DNA of 64,000 nt, taken from NCBI GenBank assembly GCA_021151825.1, contig JAGKWQ010000010.1:62001-126000 (forward strand), given 5' to 3'. This document shows, piece by piece, positions 15,643 through 23,590 of this stretch. Within the stretch, counting starts at the first letter, position 1. Each line of letters starts with the position of its first letter. This DNA comes from Cellvibrionaceae bacterium. GTDB taxonomy: Bacteria; Pseudomonadota; Gammaproteobacteria; Pseudomonadales; Cellvibrionaceae. The notes under the pieces were generated by a model. The model saw only the letters and a list, made by a program, of their open reading frames with translations. It had not been told where the DNA came from and ran no database searches. The translations under genes were made by a program, and so were the position numbers.

Positions 15643-16578
15643 TCAGGGTTTGCCGACATGCACCACAATTTTCCCCACTGCGCGGCCAGATTCACTTAAT
15701 GCATGAGCTTTGGCGATATCTTCCAATGCAAATTCGGCTGCAATGATTGGGCGAATTTTTCCGCTGTCTACCAATGTGGCGAGTTCGGTGAGCACGGCCG
15801 CATCGGGTTGTATAAAGACAAATGCGCTGCGGACGTTATGGGCTGTGGCCTGTTCTGTTGATGGCGGAGTTACGATAGAAACAAGGATTCCATTGGGCTT
15901 AAGCACTTGCCAGGATTTCGCCTGGATCTCTTCACCCAGAGAATCAAAAACAATATCAACATCCGTTACCGTTTTTTCAAATGCCTGAGTGCGATAGTCA
16001 ATGATTTCATCGGCGCCGAGTGATTTAACCAGTGCACTATTTTTTGCAGACGTCGTAGCAATAACATAAGCACCATGTGCTTTTGCCAATTGCACTGCAA
16101 GTGAGCCGACGCCACCGGATGCTGCGTGAATTAAAACGCGATCGCCGGTTTTTATTTCGGCCGTTTTAACCAATACATCCCACGCAGTAATGCCGGCGAG
16201 TGGTAGGGATGCTGCGCTCGTATGAGAAATTGTGACAGGTTTAAATGCAACTTCATTTGCGTCGATGGAAATATATTCGGCATAAGTTCCATCGCGCAAA
16301 ATATTGGGGCGTGAATAAACCGCGTCACCCGGTTTAAATTGAGTAACGGCTTTACCTACCGATTCCACTACACCGGAAACATCCCAACCTAAAATAATCG
16401 GAAAGTTATAGGGCAGCATTTCTTTGAGGTATCCATCGCGAATTTTCCAGTCTACAGGATTCACTGATGCAGCAACCACGCGAACTAAAACATCATTGTC
16501 ACCGGGTTGCGGTTTGGGCATGTCTTCAAGTTTTAATTGATCCTGCCCGCCATATGCATAAATTCTAACGGCTTTCAT
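15643..16578 (-). CDS. NADP-dependent quinone-oxidoreductase-like protein (MDR superfamily)
   Basis: A 311-residue member of the medium-chain dehydrogenase/reductase superfamily, zinc-independent branch. An N-terminal GroES-like domain (KPQPGDNDVLVRVVAASVNPVDWKIRDG) precedes a Rossmann domain with the nucleotide motif HAASGGVGSLAVQLAKAHG and the later DYRTQAFEKTVTDVDIVFD segment. The Cys/His zinc ligands of alcohol dehydrogenases are absent. The reaction is probably NADPH-dependent reduction of quinones or enones. It stands alone; no operon partner. Confidence 0.9.
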   Translation of the reverse strand: MKAVRIYAYGGQDQLKLEDMPKPQPGDNDVLVRVVAASVNPVDWKIRDGYLKEMLPYNFPIILGWDVSGVVESVGKAVTQFKPGDAVYSRPNILRDGTYAEYISIDANEVAFKPVTISHTSAASLPLAGITAWDVLVKTAEIKTGDRVLIHAASGGVGSLAVQLAKAHGAYVIATTSAKNSALVKSLGADEIIDYRTQAFEKTVTDVDIVFDSLGEEIQAKSWQVLKPNGILVSIVTPPSTEQATAHNVRSAFVFIQPDAAVLTELATLVDSGKIRPIIAAEFALEDIAKAHALSESGRAVGKIVVHVGKP

Positions 16579-16636
16579 GAGTATTCCCTCGCGTTGATTG
16601 TTGGGTTTTGCAACAGATGAATCCTGCTGGAAATGC

Positions 16637-17704
16637 TTACCAAACCTTTCTGGATTTCAAATGTGCGATCAATAAGTCGGCCACTAACTTATCATCCTTG
16701 GCAGAGGGATGATAATGGCAGCCTTGGTAATCCAAACCGGTAAAAATAATCGAATCGATATTTTTTATTCCTGCTGCCTTCACTTGCGCAAGCACTTTGC
16801 CAACCTGGTTGGCAATTTCACCTTCAGCTCTATCAGATGCCATCAGTACAAATTGTGCTTTTGGATTTTTACGTTGCAATGCGTTGATAAATTCAACGTA
16901 TTTGTTGATGTAGTCTTGCTGCAACTCTTCGCGCGTTTTCCAGCGTTCACCATTGTTGAGTGGCGTGGAAAAATCATTAGTTCCCAAACCGATAACGATC
17001 ACGTGTGGCTGCCAACTGCTGGTGTAAATGTAGTTGTTGTTATACAGCGTAAAGGGATAAAGGCCAATCAAGCTCTTGTCTGGCGAAGAGCCGTTGTAAT
17101 TGCGCACAATACCAAATCCTGATGAAGCATTGATTTGGTAATCTGCATTAAAATGTTTTGCAGCAATAGGGCCGAAAGAAAGTTGGGAGTTGGTCGTTTT
17201 AAATAACTCTTCGTTATTGCATTCGCGGCTGGGCGAGGTGTTGCCGTAACCGACCGTAAATGAATCACCGATAAATTCAATCTGACGTTTCCTGTTGGGC
17301 AGTGCTGCTGGTTTATCCTCACTGAAGAAACCAAGGAAACGGCCTGTGCTGGATTGTGTCTCGGTAATTTTTTCCAAACGTGCTCGGTGTGTGCCAGCAG
17401 TTAAGCCTGGCACCACATAATCCTGCGCGCCGGGTTTGTTGATAACTACTGGTGTTCCATCATCCACAATTAATTGGAAAATGTTTTGGTCGTCATTAAA
17501 TTTCAACGTGAGTGAATCGCCCTTAAATGCCGTTTCAAAATAAACGGCGGGCCAGGAATATTCGTAAGCTTTACTACCATCTGCGATGGTGCTTTCCAAT
17601 ACGCGTCCACCGACGTGAGTGGGGAGTTGTTGTAAATCAGCGGCCATACTGAATGGTGCAAGTGTTAATGCTGCCAATAGCAAGCCGGGTTTTGTCAGGT
17701 TCAT
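16637..17704 (-). CDS. Carbohydrate esterase, CE2-like (acetyl xylan esterase)
   Basis: A secreted 355-residue deacetylase. After a signal peptide (MNLTKPGLLLAALTLAPFSMA) come a jelly-roll N-terminal domain (about 25-130) and an SGNH-hydrolase domain: block I IEFIGDSFTVGYGN with the nucleophile Ser, block III IVIGLGTNDFS, and the catalytic DYQGCHYHPS near the end. This two-domain layout is that of family CE2, found in Cellvibrio and Clostridium, which removes acetyl groups from xylan, glucomannan or their oligosaccharides. It has its own promoter region and is separated from the isomerase gene upstream by a terminator. Assignment to CE2 rests on the layout and my recognition of the family. 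Confidence 0.88.
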   Translation of the reverse strand: MNLTKPGLLLAALTLAPFSMAADLQQLPTHVGGRVLESTIADGSKAYEYSWPAVYFETAFKGDSLTLKFNDDQNIFQLIVDDGTPVVINKPGAQDYVVPGLTAGTHRARLEKITETQSSTGRFLGFFSEDKPAALPNRKRQIEFIGDSFTVGYGNTSPSRECNNEELFKTTNSQLSFGPIAAKHFNADYQINASSGFGIVRNYNGSSPDKSLIGLYPFTLYNNNYIYTSSWQPHVIVIGLGTNDFSTPLNNGERWKTREELQQDYINKYVEFINALQRKNPKAQFVLMASDRAEGEIANQVGKVLAQVKAAGIKNIDSIIFTGLDYQGCHYHPSAKDDKLVADLLIAHLKSRKVW

Positions 17705-17769
17705 AGCTATCCTCGGGGGTTGTTGTTATTAATTTTTTTTCGCGCGTTAATTGTAGCGCGGTATTGCGA

Positions 17770-17800
17770 AAATAAAAAACGCCGCAATTGCGGCGCCTTT
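17770..17800 (-). terminator. Terminator of the oxidoreductase-isomerase operon
   Basis: A perfect palindrome, CGCCGCAATTGCGGCG at 17780-17795, is followed on the minus strand by TTTTTTATTTT. It stands 45 bases after the isomerase stop codon. Confidence 0.8.
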
Positions 17801-17844
17801 TATGGTGTAAAACGTTATTTCACAGAACTTTATTTCACAGAAAG

Positions 17845-18708
17845 TTATTTGGTTTCTGCAATAATTTTTTGCAGGCCTTTCAGGGATGCCTCAACGCTCT
17901 GAATGGGTGTTAAGCCTTCCGGGTAGGATTCTTGTTCAACTACCAACCATAAGGTGCCGCCCACCGTTCTGTTGGCATTAATCAAGGCTTTCCAGTCGGT
18001 AGTGTCCTGGCCGATGATCGGGTGCTCTTTATTACCTTTTTCTGGCGCAGAAGCTTTGTAGTGGGTAGTGATAGTACGACCCGGATACGCTTTTACGAAG
18101 TCAACCGGATCTTTACCGGCAACTTCAGTCCAACCCACATCTTGCTGCAGAATCACTGCTTGCTCGGTATTTTTTCCAATGACATCCCATGGGGTTTTAC
18201 CTTTTTCGCCCAGCATTTCCGGTTTGTGGTTGTGATAGCCGGTGTGCATACCGTGTGGCGTCAGTTTTTTCTGCACTGCTTCAAGGTCTGCGGCAACAGC
18301 CTTGGCACCTTCCGGTGTGAATGCGCGCTCGTCCATTGGAATAATTAAATATTTGCAATCAATTGCTTTGTAGAATGCCACGGTTGCATCGAAATTTTCC
18401 GGCGATAATTTATCAAAATGAACATGCGCTCCTGACGCTTTCAAACCGGTTTTTTCCAAAAACGCTTTCAAACCTTTTGGATCATTGGCATAAGGGCCGA
18501 AGTTACCGGCGAACTCTACGCCTTGAAAGCCCATCGCCTTCAGCTTTTTCAATGTGCCTTCAAAGTCTTTGGCAACGTCATCTTTAATTGACCAGAGTTG
18601 CACACTTAATTGCGGTGATGTTGGTGCAACATCCGCAGCAAAGGTAGAAATGCTTACGCTGGCAAGTGCTGCCATTGTAATTGCCTTTATTGTTGTAGAC
18701 AGTTTCAT
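17845..18708 (-). CDS. Exported sugar isomerase/epimerase-like TIM-barrel protein
   Basis: A 287-residue AP-endonuclease-2/xylose-isomerase-like TIM barrel with a signal peptide (MKLSTTIKAITMAALASVSISTFA). Visible are GFQGVEFAGNFGPYA, YHNHKPEM (a metal-binding Glu/His segment), QDVGWTEVAG (metal-binding Asp) and THYKASAPEKG. Periplasmic members of this fold next to GMC oxidoreductases have been linked to the breakdown of 3-keto-glycosides formed by the oxidoreductase. It is the last gene of an operon with the GMC enzyme (61-base gap). The exact reaction (isomerase, lyase or hydratase) cannot be stated. Confidence 0.85.
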   Translation of the reverse strand: MKLSTTIKAITMAALASVSISTFAADVAPTSPQLSVQLWSIKDDVAKDFEGTLKKLKAMGFQGVEFAGNFGPYANDPKGLKAFLEKTGLKASGAHVHFDKLSPENFDATVAFYKAIDCKYLIIPMDERAFTPEGAKAVAADLEAVQKKLTPHGMHTGYHNHKPEMLGEKGKTPWDVIGKNTEQAVILQQDVGWTEVAGKDPVDFVKAYPGRTITTHYKASAPEKGNKEHPIIGQDTTDWKALINANRTVGGTLWLVVEQESYPEGLTPIQSVEASLKGLQKIIAETK

Positions 18709-18769
18709 GGTGGGTTCCTTTGTTAAAAGTTTAATAGTGGTTGTGTCACTGTTTGGGTGTCAGGTTTTT

Positions 18770-20509
18770 TTAGATTTTACCTTGCTTTAATTGTGTGACT
18801 GCGTAATCGGCAGCGCGCGCTGTTAATGCCATGTAAGTCAGCGACGGATTTTGTGCTGCGCAAGATGCCATGCTGGCGCCATCGGTCACAAATAAGTTGG
18901 GAACATCGTGCGCCTGGTTCCAGCCATTGAGTATAGAAGTCTTTGGATCTTTACCCATGCGCGCAGTTCCCATCTCATGGATGGATAAACCGGGAGCCCA
19001 TTCGCCTTTCTTTAGCGCGCGAATTTCTTTCTTCACGTCTTTCACGCCGATGGCTTCCAGAATTTCTGCACAGGTGTCTGCGATGTCGTGGAAAATTTTA
19101 ATATCATTTTCGCCATAGCTGCAGTCGATATAAAGTTGTGGCATGCCCCATTTGTCTTTCAATGTTGGGTGCAAGGAAACCTGGTTTTCGTAGCGTGGCA
19201 ACATTTCACCAGACCCGCCTAAATGGAAATACCAACTGCCAGCATTGCGAATAGATTTTTTGAAATCTGCACCAAAACCATCTTGTTGTGCAAATGCATC
19301 CCATGGTGTGCGTTGGGCGCCGCCAGTGAGCATATAGCCACGCAAAAACTTGCTATTTTTTTCCGTGATATTACGGAATGGCGCCATTGCCAAACCGGTT
19401 GGGCGACGGCCGGAGTAATATTCCTCTTCAAAGCCTTCCACGCGACCAGTAGCACCGGCGGTGTAAAGGTGATCCATTAAATAATGGCCCAATACACCGG
19501 ATGAGTTGGCGATACCGTTGGGGAACGTTTCGCTTTTGGAGTTAAGCATAATTTGCGTTGTGCCCAAGGTGGATGCGCACAGGAAAATAACTTTCGCAAA
19601 ATATTCGCGCGTTTCCATGGTCTCTGCATCAATCACACGTACACCGGTGGCGCGATTGGTTTTGGGATCATAAATCACGCTATGCACAATACTGTTTGTT
19701 GCAATTTTTAAATTGTTGGTTTTCAGTGCGGCAGGCAATGTTGAACTTTGCGTAGAAAAATACGCACCAAAAGAACAACCTTTTTGGCATTCGTTGCGCG
19801 CCTGGCAAGGGGCTCGGCCTTGCTCAAGATGGTGTTGCGCTGGCACGGATAAATGCGCAGTGCGGCCAATAAATAATTTGCGCGTGCTCCATTTGGATTC
19901 AATGCGCTTTTTCATTTCTTTTTCCACCGCGTTCATTTCAAACGGTGGTAAAAATTTACTATCAGGTAATGCCGGATTATTTTCTACCGAGCCGCTAATG
20001 CCCGCGTGGGTTTCGACATAGTCGTACCATTTTTCAACGTCGTTGTAGCGAATGGGCCAATCGGTGCCTTGCCCATCGCGCGCATTGGCGGTGAAGTCGT
20101 ATTCACTCCAACGATAGGATTGGCGATGCCACAACAATGACTTTCCACCTAATTGGTTGCCGCGAATCCAGTCGAACGGTTTATCTTTTGGCGTTGCATA
20201 GGGATAGTCTTTATCGTTGCCAAAAAAATGTTTGGTAGCATCGGTAAAGGCGTAACATTTTTTCTGGATGTAATGCTGTTCTTCTACAACACTGCGCTCG
20301 ATTTTTCCGCGGAAGGGCATTTCCCAGGGCTTAACACCTTCGCCGACATAATCCTTGCGATGTTCTACGGGGCGGCCGCGTTCTACGATGAGGGTTTTCA
20401 AACCTTTTTCAGTTAATTCTTTTGCGGCCCAGCCACCGGAAATGCCGGAGCCAACCACAATTGCATCAAAAATTTCTTTGGTGTTGGTGATATAAACGTT
20501 GTCGCTCAT
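18770..20509 (-). CDS. GMC-family FAD-dependent sugar oxidoreductase
   Basis: A 579-residue glucose-methanol-choline oxidoreductase. FAD binding: DAIVVGSGISGGWAAKEL with the ribose-binding IVERG; the C-terminal GMC domain has the active-site His in SIHEMGTARMG and Asn in AAQNPSLTYMAL. Cys235, Cys241 and Cys245 (CQARNECQKGC) lie where dehydrogenases of the FAD-glucose/fructose type hold an iron-sulfur cluster. Its predicted partner is the Tat-exported small subunit gene just upstream (62-base gap), which would carry it across the membrane; it has no signal peptide of its own. It probably oxidises a sugar or glycoside hydroxyl (C2 or C3) and passes electrons to a cytochrome not encoded here. 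Confidence 0.9.
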   Translation of the reverse strand: MSDNVYITNTKEIFDAIVVGSGISGGWAAKELTEKGLKTLIVERGRPVEHRKDYVGEGVKPWEMPFRGKIERSVVEEQHYIQKKCYAFTDATKHFFGNDKDYPYATPKDKPFDWIRGNQLGGKSLLWHRQSYRWSEYDFTANARDGQGTDWPIRYNDVEKWYDYVETHAGISGSVENNPALPDSKFLPPFEMNAVEKEMKKRIESKWSTRKLFIGRTAHLSVPAQHHLEQGRAPCQARNECQKGCSFGAYFSTQSSTLPAALKTNNLKIATNSIVHSVIYDPKTNRATGVRVIDAETMETREYFAKVIFLCASTLGTTQIMLNSKSETFPNGIANSSGVLGHYLMDHLYTAGATGRVEGFEEEYYSGRRPTGLAMAPFRNITEKNSKFLRGYMLTGGAQRTPWDAFAQQDGFGADFKKSIRNAGSWYFHLGGSGEMLPRYENQVSLHPTLKDKWGMPQLYIDCSYGENDIKIFHDIADTCAEILEAIGVKDVKKEIRALKKGEWAPGLSIHEMGTARMGKDPKTSILNGWNQAHDVPNLFVTDGASMASCAAQNPSLTYMALTARAADYAVTQLKQGKI

Positions 20510-20571
20510 GGAGTTTTCTTCGCAAGAAAGGGAAATAAAAAGTGGTAATCAATCGTGCACGCGCAAATTAT

Positions 20572-21210
20572 TTATTGCGGCAGTGCCCAGGCCTTACCAA
20601 TCTCTTTAAATTTAAAGTTACCTTTGTAACCACCGGGAATAGCGAGGTAAGCCAGTTCCTGGGTAGCACCAATTTCTGACGTGTAGTAACCAAACAGCAC
20701 AAGGGATTTCAATTGTTTGATGCTGTTGCGATCCGTTTGGTTAAAGCCGTTTTTGGCTTGCTCCATGTTGTTGAGTAATTCGGTTTGCTGTTCTTTGTCG
20801 AGCAGCAGGAAGGGTTTTTGCGCTGTTGCTTGTGCGCTGTCGTCAATGCGCTTGAGCGTAGCGAGCAAACTTTGTTGCTCCTCTTTGCTCGCGCAATACA
20901 CTACGTAGTGATTAATAAAATCGTGAACACCGGCGGCAATCGCGCCCGGAGTATCGGTAGTGGGAATAATTATTTCGCCCAGTTCGCGTACCAATGCAAG
21001 CTGGCTTTTATCGAACAGGGTTTTGGTGCTGCGATTCATATCAGTGGGTGGTGTTACCACTGCCGCCAATGCCGAGAGCGAACTGGCAGATAATGCCAAG
21101 CCACACATCAGGGCTAATTGTTTAATCGCATTACGACGGGATTGATCCATTTCCAAAGATAAATCCAGATCCTCCGCGACCGAGGGGATGAGCTGAGTGG
21201 GGTTATTCAT
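20572..21210 (-). CDS. Gluconate 2-dehydrogenase subunit 3-family protein (Tat-exported)
   Basis: A 212-residue small subunit of periplasmic FAD dehydrogenases. A long leader contains a twin-arginine motif (QSRRNAIKQLALMCGLALSASS), after which the subunit-3 domain follows (ELGEIIIPTTDTPGAIAAGVHDFINHYV, a highly typical block). Known members act as chaperone/carrier for the large flavoprotein, which they bring across by hitch-hiking. First gene of the operon with the GMC enzyme and the TIM-barrel protein. About 250 bases upstream are three tandem 23-base repeats. Confidence 0.9.
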   Translation of the reverse strand: MNNPTQLIPSVAEDLDLSLEMDQSRRNAIKQLALMCGLALSASSLSALAAVVTPPTDMNRSTKTLFDKSQLALVRELGEIIIPTTDTPGAIAAGVHDFINHYVVYCASKEEQQSLLATLKRIDDSAQATAQKPFLLLDKEQQTELLNNMEQAKNGFNQTDRNSIKQLKSLVLFGYYTSEIGATQELAYLAIPGGYKGNFKFKEIGKAWALPQ

Positions 21211-21457
21211 TAAGAGCCTCTATTTTAAAGCGCCTGTCTTTATTGTTGTGTGTTGCTCAATTGCTGTCAGGTGCATGGGCAAACACGGAATACCTGCCCA
21301 CTCTTTTTAGGCGGGCTTGTACTCAAGTCTAGTAGCCGACATGGTTAAGAGGGGTCAATATTTGTAAATATGGAAACGGTTACTCGCGCTTTTTACGCGA
21401 ATTTTCGTGAAGATACGCCGGTTTAGAATACTTTGGCTGGTGCTTGCTTTTTGCTCA

Positions 21458-21526
21458 TGCAAAACAGCATAAGGTACCGATGCAAAACAGAATAAAGTGC
21501 AGATAAAAACCAGTATAAGGCAGCCA
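21458..21526. repeat. Three tandem imperfect 23-base direct repeats
   Basis: Units at 21458-21480, 21481-21503 and 21504-21526 share the pattern (T)GCAAAACAG-x-ATAA-x-G, with unit three most diverged. They lie in the 339-base gap between the alpha/beta hydrolase 3' end and the upstream end of the oxidoreductase operon, where I see no gene. Regular 23-base spacing (about two helix turns) suggests binding sites for a regulator, but this is not proven. Confidence 0.6.
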
Positions 21527-21549
21527 GTTTTTTGAGCGATGATGAAAAC

Positions 21550-22299
21550 TTATCCCGCATGGGATGTGTTTAACCAATCAACAAGCGCCGCACTTAGCCA
21601 ATCAGGATCGTCCACGGGAATGTCGTGGCCAGCAGAGGTGTGAAGTTTGAGTGGCCAATTAAAGCGTTGAGCCAAATCCTCGCTGGCTTTGACGGAAACA
21701 AAAGCATCGCCCTGGCTGGCGATTACCAATCCTTTCACTGTGCAACTTGCTTGCGGGCGAAAGCGTGCAGCGGCAGTGAGCATAGTGATGATCGTCGCGC
21801 GCGTTATCGGGCGTTGTTGCTGAATGCTTAGCCATTGTTGTAAGTGCACCGAAAAATGTTTGCGATCATTACTGACTTTGCTCAACACCAATCGCTCGCG
21901 CAATGCAGCAGGTAACAACAGTGCAATTAAAACAGGTAGCCAAACACGCGGGCGCAGCCGCCATTGCAAGGGTTGATCGCCTGCACTGGAGTTAATGAGC
22001 GTTACGCTGGCGAGTTGTTCGGGAAATTGTTGGGCCCAATTAAGTGCGACCATGCCGCCCATGGAAATACCGACAACATGCACCGGGCCGGTAATTTTTT
22101 GTGCAGCGAGTTGCATGCGTGCATAGTCAGTCATTGCCGGAATTGAGTCCAAGGCAGTTTGCCGATAGCGAGTGCCGCAGCCGGGGAAATCAATGCAATG
22201 GATTTGATAATCTTCGCCCAGCGCATGGTGCAGTTGTTCAGGGAATTGCATCCAGTGGGCCGCTTCGCGCGCAAGGCCGCGCAATAAAATAACGTGCAT
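21550..22299 (-). CDS. Alpha/beta-fold hydrolase
   Basis: A 249-residue alpha/beta hydrolase, probably cytoplasmic. The nucleophile elbow is GISMGG (Ser about residue 99), the acid is Asp in SQGDAFVSVKASEDLAQ, and the His is in SAGHDIPVDDPDWL. It has a short hydrophobic cap-like insert (PVLIALLLPAAL). The substrate is unknown. It lies 28 bases downstream of the M14 peptidase gene and may be co-transcribed with it. Confidence 0.87.
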   Translation of the reverse strand: MHVILLRGLAREAAHWMQFPEQLHHALGEDYQIHCIDFPGCGTRYRQTALDSIPAMTDYARMQLAAQKITGPVHVVGISMGGMVALNWAQQFPEQLASVTLINSSAGDQPLQWRLRPRVWLPVLIALLLPAALRERLVLSKVSNDRKHFSVHLQQWLSIQQQRPITRATIITMLTAAARFRPQASCTVKGLVIASQGDAFVSVKASEDLAQRFNWPLKLHTSAGHDIPVDDPDWLSAALVDWLNTSHAG

Positions 22300-22327
22300 G
22301 GATTTTTCCTTATTATGTTATATGCAG

Positions 22328-23503
22328 TTAGCGAAACCAGAGGCTGTTCGCTGTTTGGCTTAATATCCCCCGTTGCTTTTCATCTGGCAACCAGTTTCGG
22401 TAATTAAGTGTGGCGGCGAGCATAAAATCCAGCAAGAGCAAGTGGCTGCGCAACACGCGCGCATGGCGATGCTGCATTTGCGGGTTAAACAATCCGGCCA
22501 TGTTAAAGATCTGGCGCGGGCGCTTTTTAATCCATGCCCAGGAGCCCATCTCCAGCGTTAGCGGTAAAAAATGCGGTTGTTGCTGCGCGCGTGATTGCAA
22601 ATAAAAATAATCCCACAAATCCCCGTGCGATAAATAATGAACCGATTGCGGTTCAAAGATATAAGTGTGATTGGGGTAAGTTCGCTCCCATAACATTTTG
22701 AGCGCGACATAATCGGCAATATTGTGAATCGGCTTTTTGCGATAGGCGTAGGGAAACCAGAGTTGGTCGCGCATTCCGAAACCTGAATGCAAATCCACCA
22801 CTAGCGCAAACGGGCGATTTAAAATTTGCGCGTGCATCAGTTTTTCCAGTGCAATATTTTCAGCTTCCATGCGCCCGTTTTTCCGCCCGCGATACCAGGG
22901 TAAAAATGGCCCCAGGCGATGACCGCCCCCCAGCAGGGGGACATCACCGTCGGCGTTGATCGGCGCATTGCGATTAAGATCGACACCGTTACCGTTGCTG
23001 CGCTGGTTCAAATACATTCCTACCGGATTCAAAATGGGCATCAGCACCAGTTGCACTTGCGCGAGTTGTTGTTGCAGGTGCGAATCCCAATTCAACCGCT
23101 CCAGCAGCGTTTGTAGCCAGGCAATTAATACCTGGCTGCCAATGCGTTCCAGGCCGTGCATGCCGCCGGTTAACAATAATGTGGGAGCGGTGTTAGCGTT
23201 ACTGCCAAGGGTGATGGAATACAGTGGAAATTCGTGGTGCCGGGCGTGCAGGGTTAATTCGCTGTGTGCATTAAGATGTTGCGGGTATTGGCGAATTAAC
23301 CGTTCCAGTTGTAATAGCTCGGGGATTTTTTGTTTGAAGTCACGGCGCAGTTCTGCACTGCGCAGGCTGGATTGATCGGGTGTCGATGCAGATTCTTGTA
23401 AGGGTGCTAACGCTTCTGTCGATACGTTCGTAGTCGACAGCTCCGCTACAGGATCTGTTGTGTAATTGGGCTCATCAGTATTCATGTATACCACCGCCAG
23501 CAA
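22328..23503 (-). CDS. M14-family zinc carboxypeptidase-like protein
   Basis: A 391-residue metallocarboxypeptidase/amidase. Zinc ligands: His and Glu in GGMHGLERIGSQ (HxxE) and His in VVDLHSGFG; NPVGM and NGNGVDLNRN carry the substrate-binding Asn-Arg pair; the catalytic Glu is in LTLEMGSW. The N-terminal 60 residues are charged and Ser/Thr-rich and not conserved; no signal peptide. The protein resembles the cytoplasmic or DUF2817-like branch rather than secreted carboxypeptidases. Residue 7 is an alternative start. Confidence 0.87.
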   Translation of the reverse strand: MLAVVYMNTDEPNYTTDPVAELSTTNVSTEALAPLQESASTPDQSSLRSAELRRDFKQKIPELLQLERLIRQYPQHLNAHSELTLHARHHEFPLYSITLGSNANTAPTLLLTGGMHGLERIGSQVLIAWLQTLLERLNWDSHLQQQLAQVQLVLMPILNPVGMYLNQRSNGNGVDLNRNAPINADGDVPLLGGGHRLGPFLPWYRGRKNGRMEAENIALEKLMHAQILNRPFALVVDLHSGFGMRDQLWFPYAYRKKPIHNIADYVALKMLWERTYPNHTYIFEPQSVHYLSHGDLWDYFYLQSRAQQQPHFLPLTLEMGSWAWIKKRPRQIFNMAGLFNPQMQHRHARVLRSHLLLLDFMLAATLNYRNWLPDEKQRGILSQTANSLWFR

Positions 23504-23590
23504 TGACTGATGAGCTGAGCATAGCGGCTTTTTGTTGTATGTATTCTTACACTTTTATGAAACCCCATCTGCGCCGGTGATGTGACTGGT

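Noticed and set aside
21458..21526. Tandem 23-base repeats considered as a CRISPR array.
   Set aside because: The units are directly adjacent with no spacers, only three, and imperfect; no cas genes nearby.
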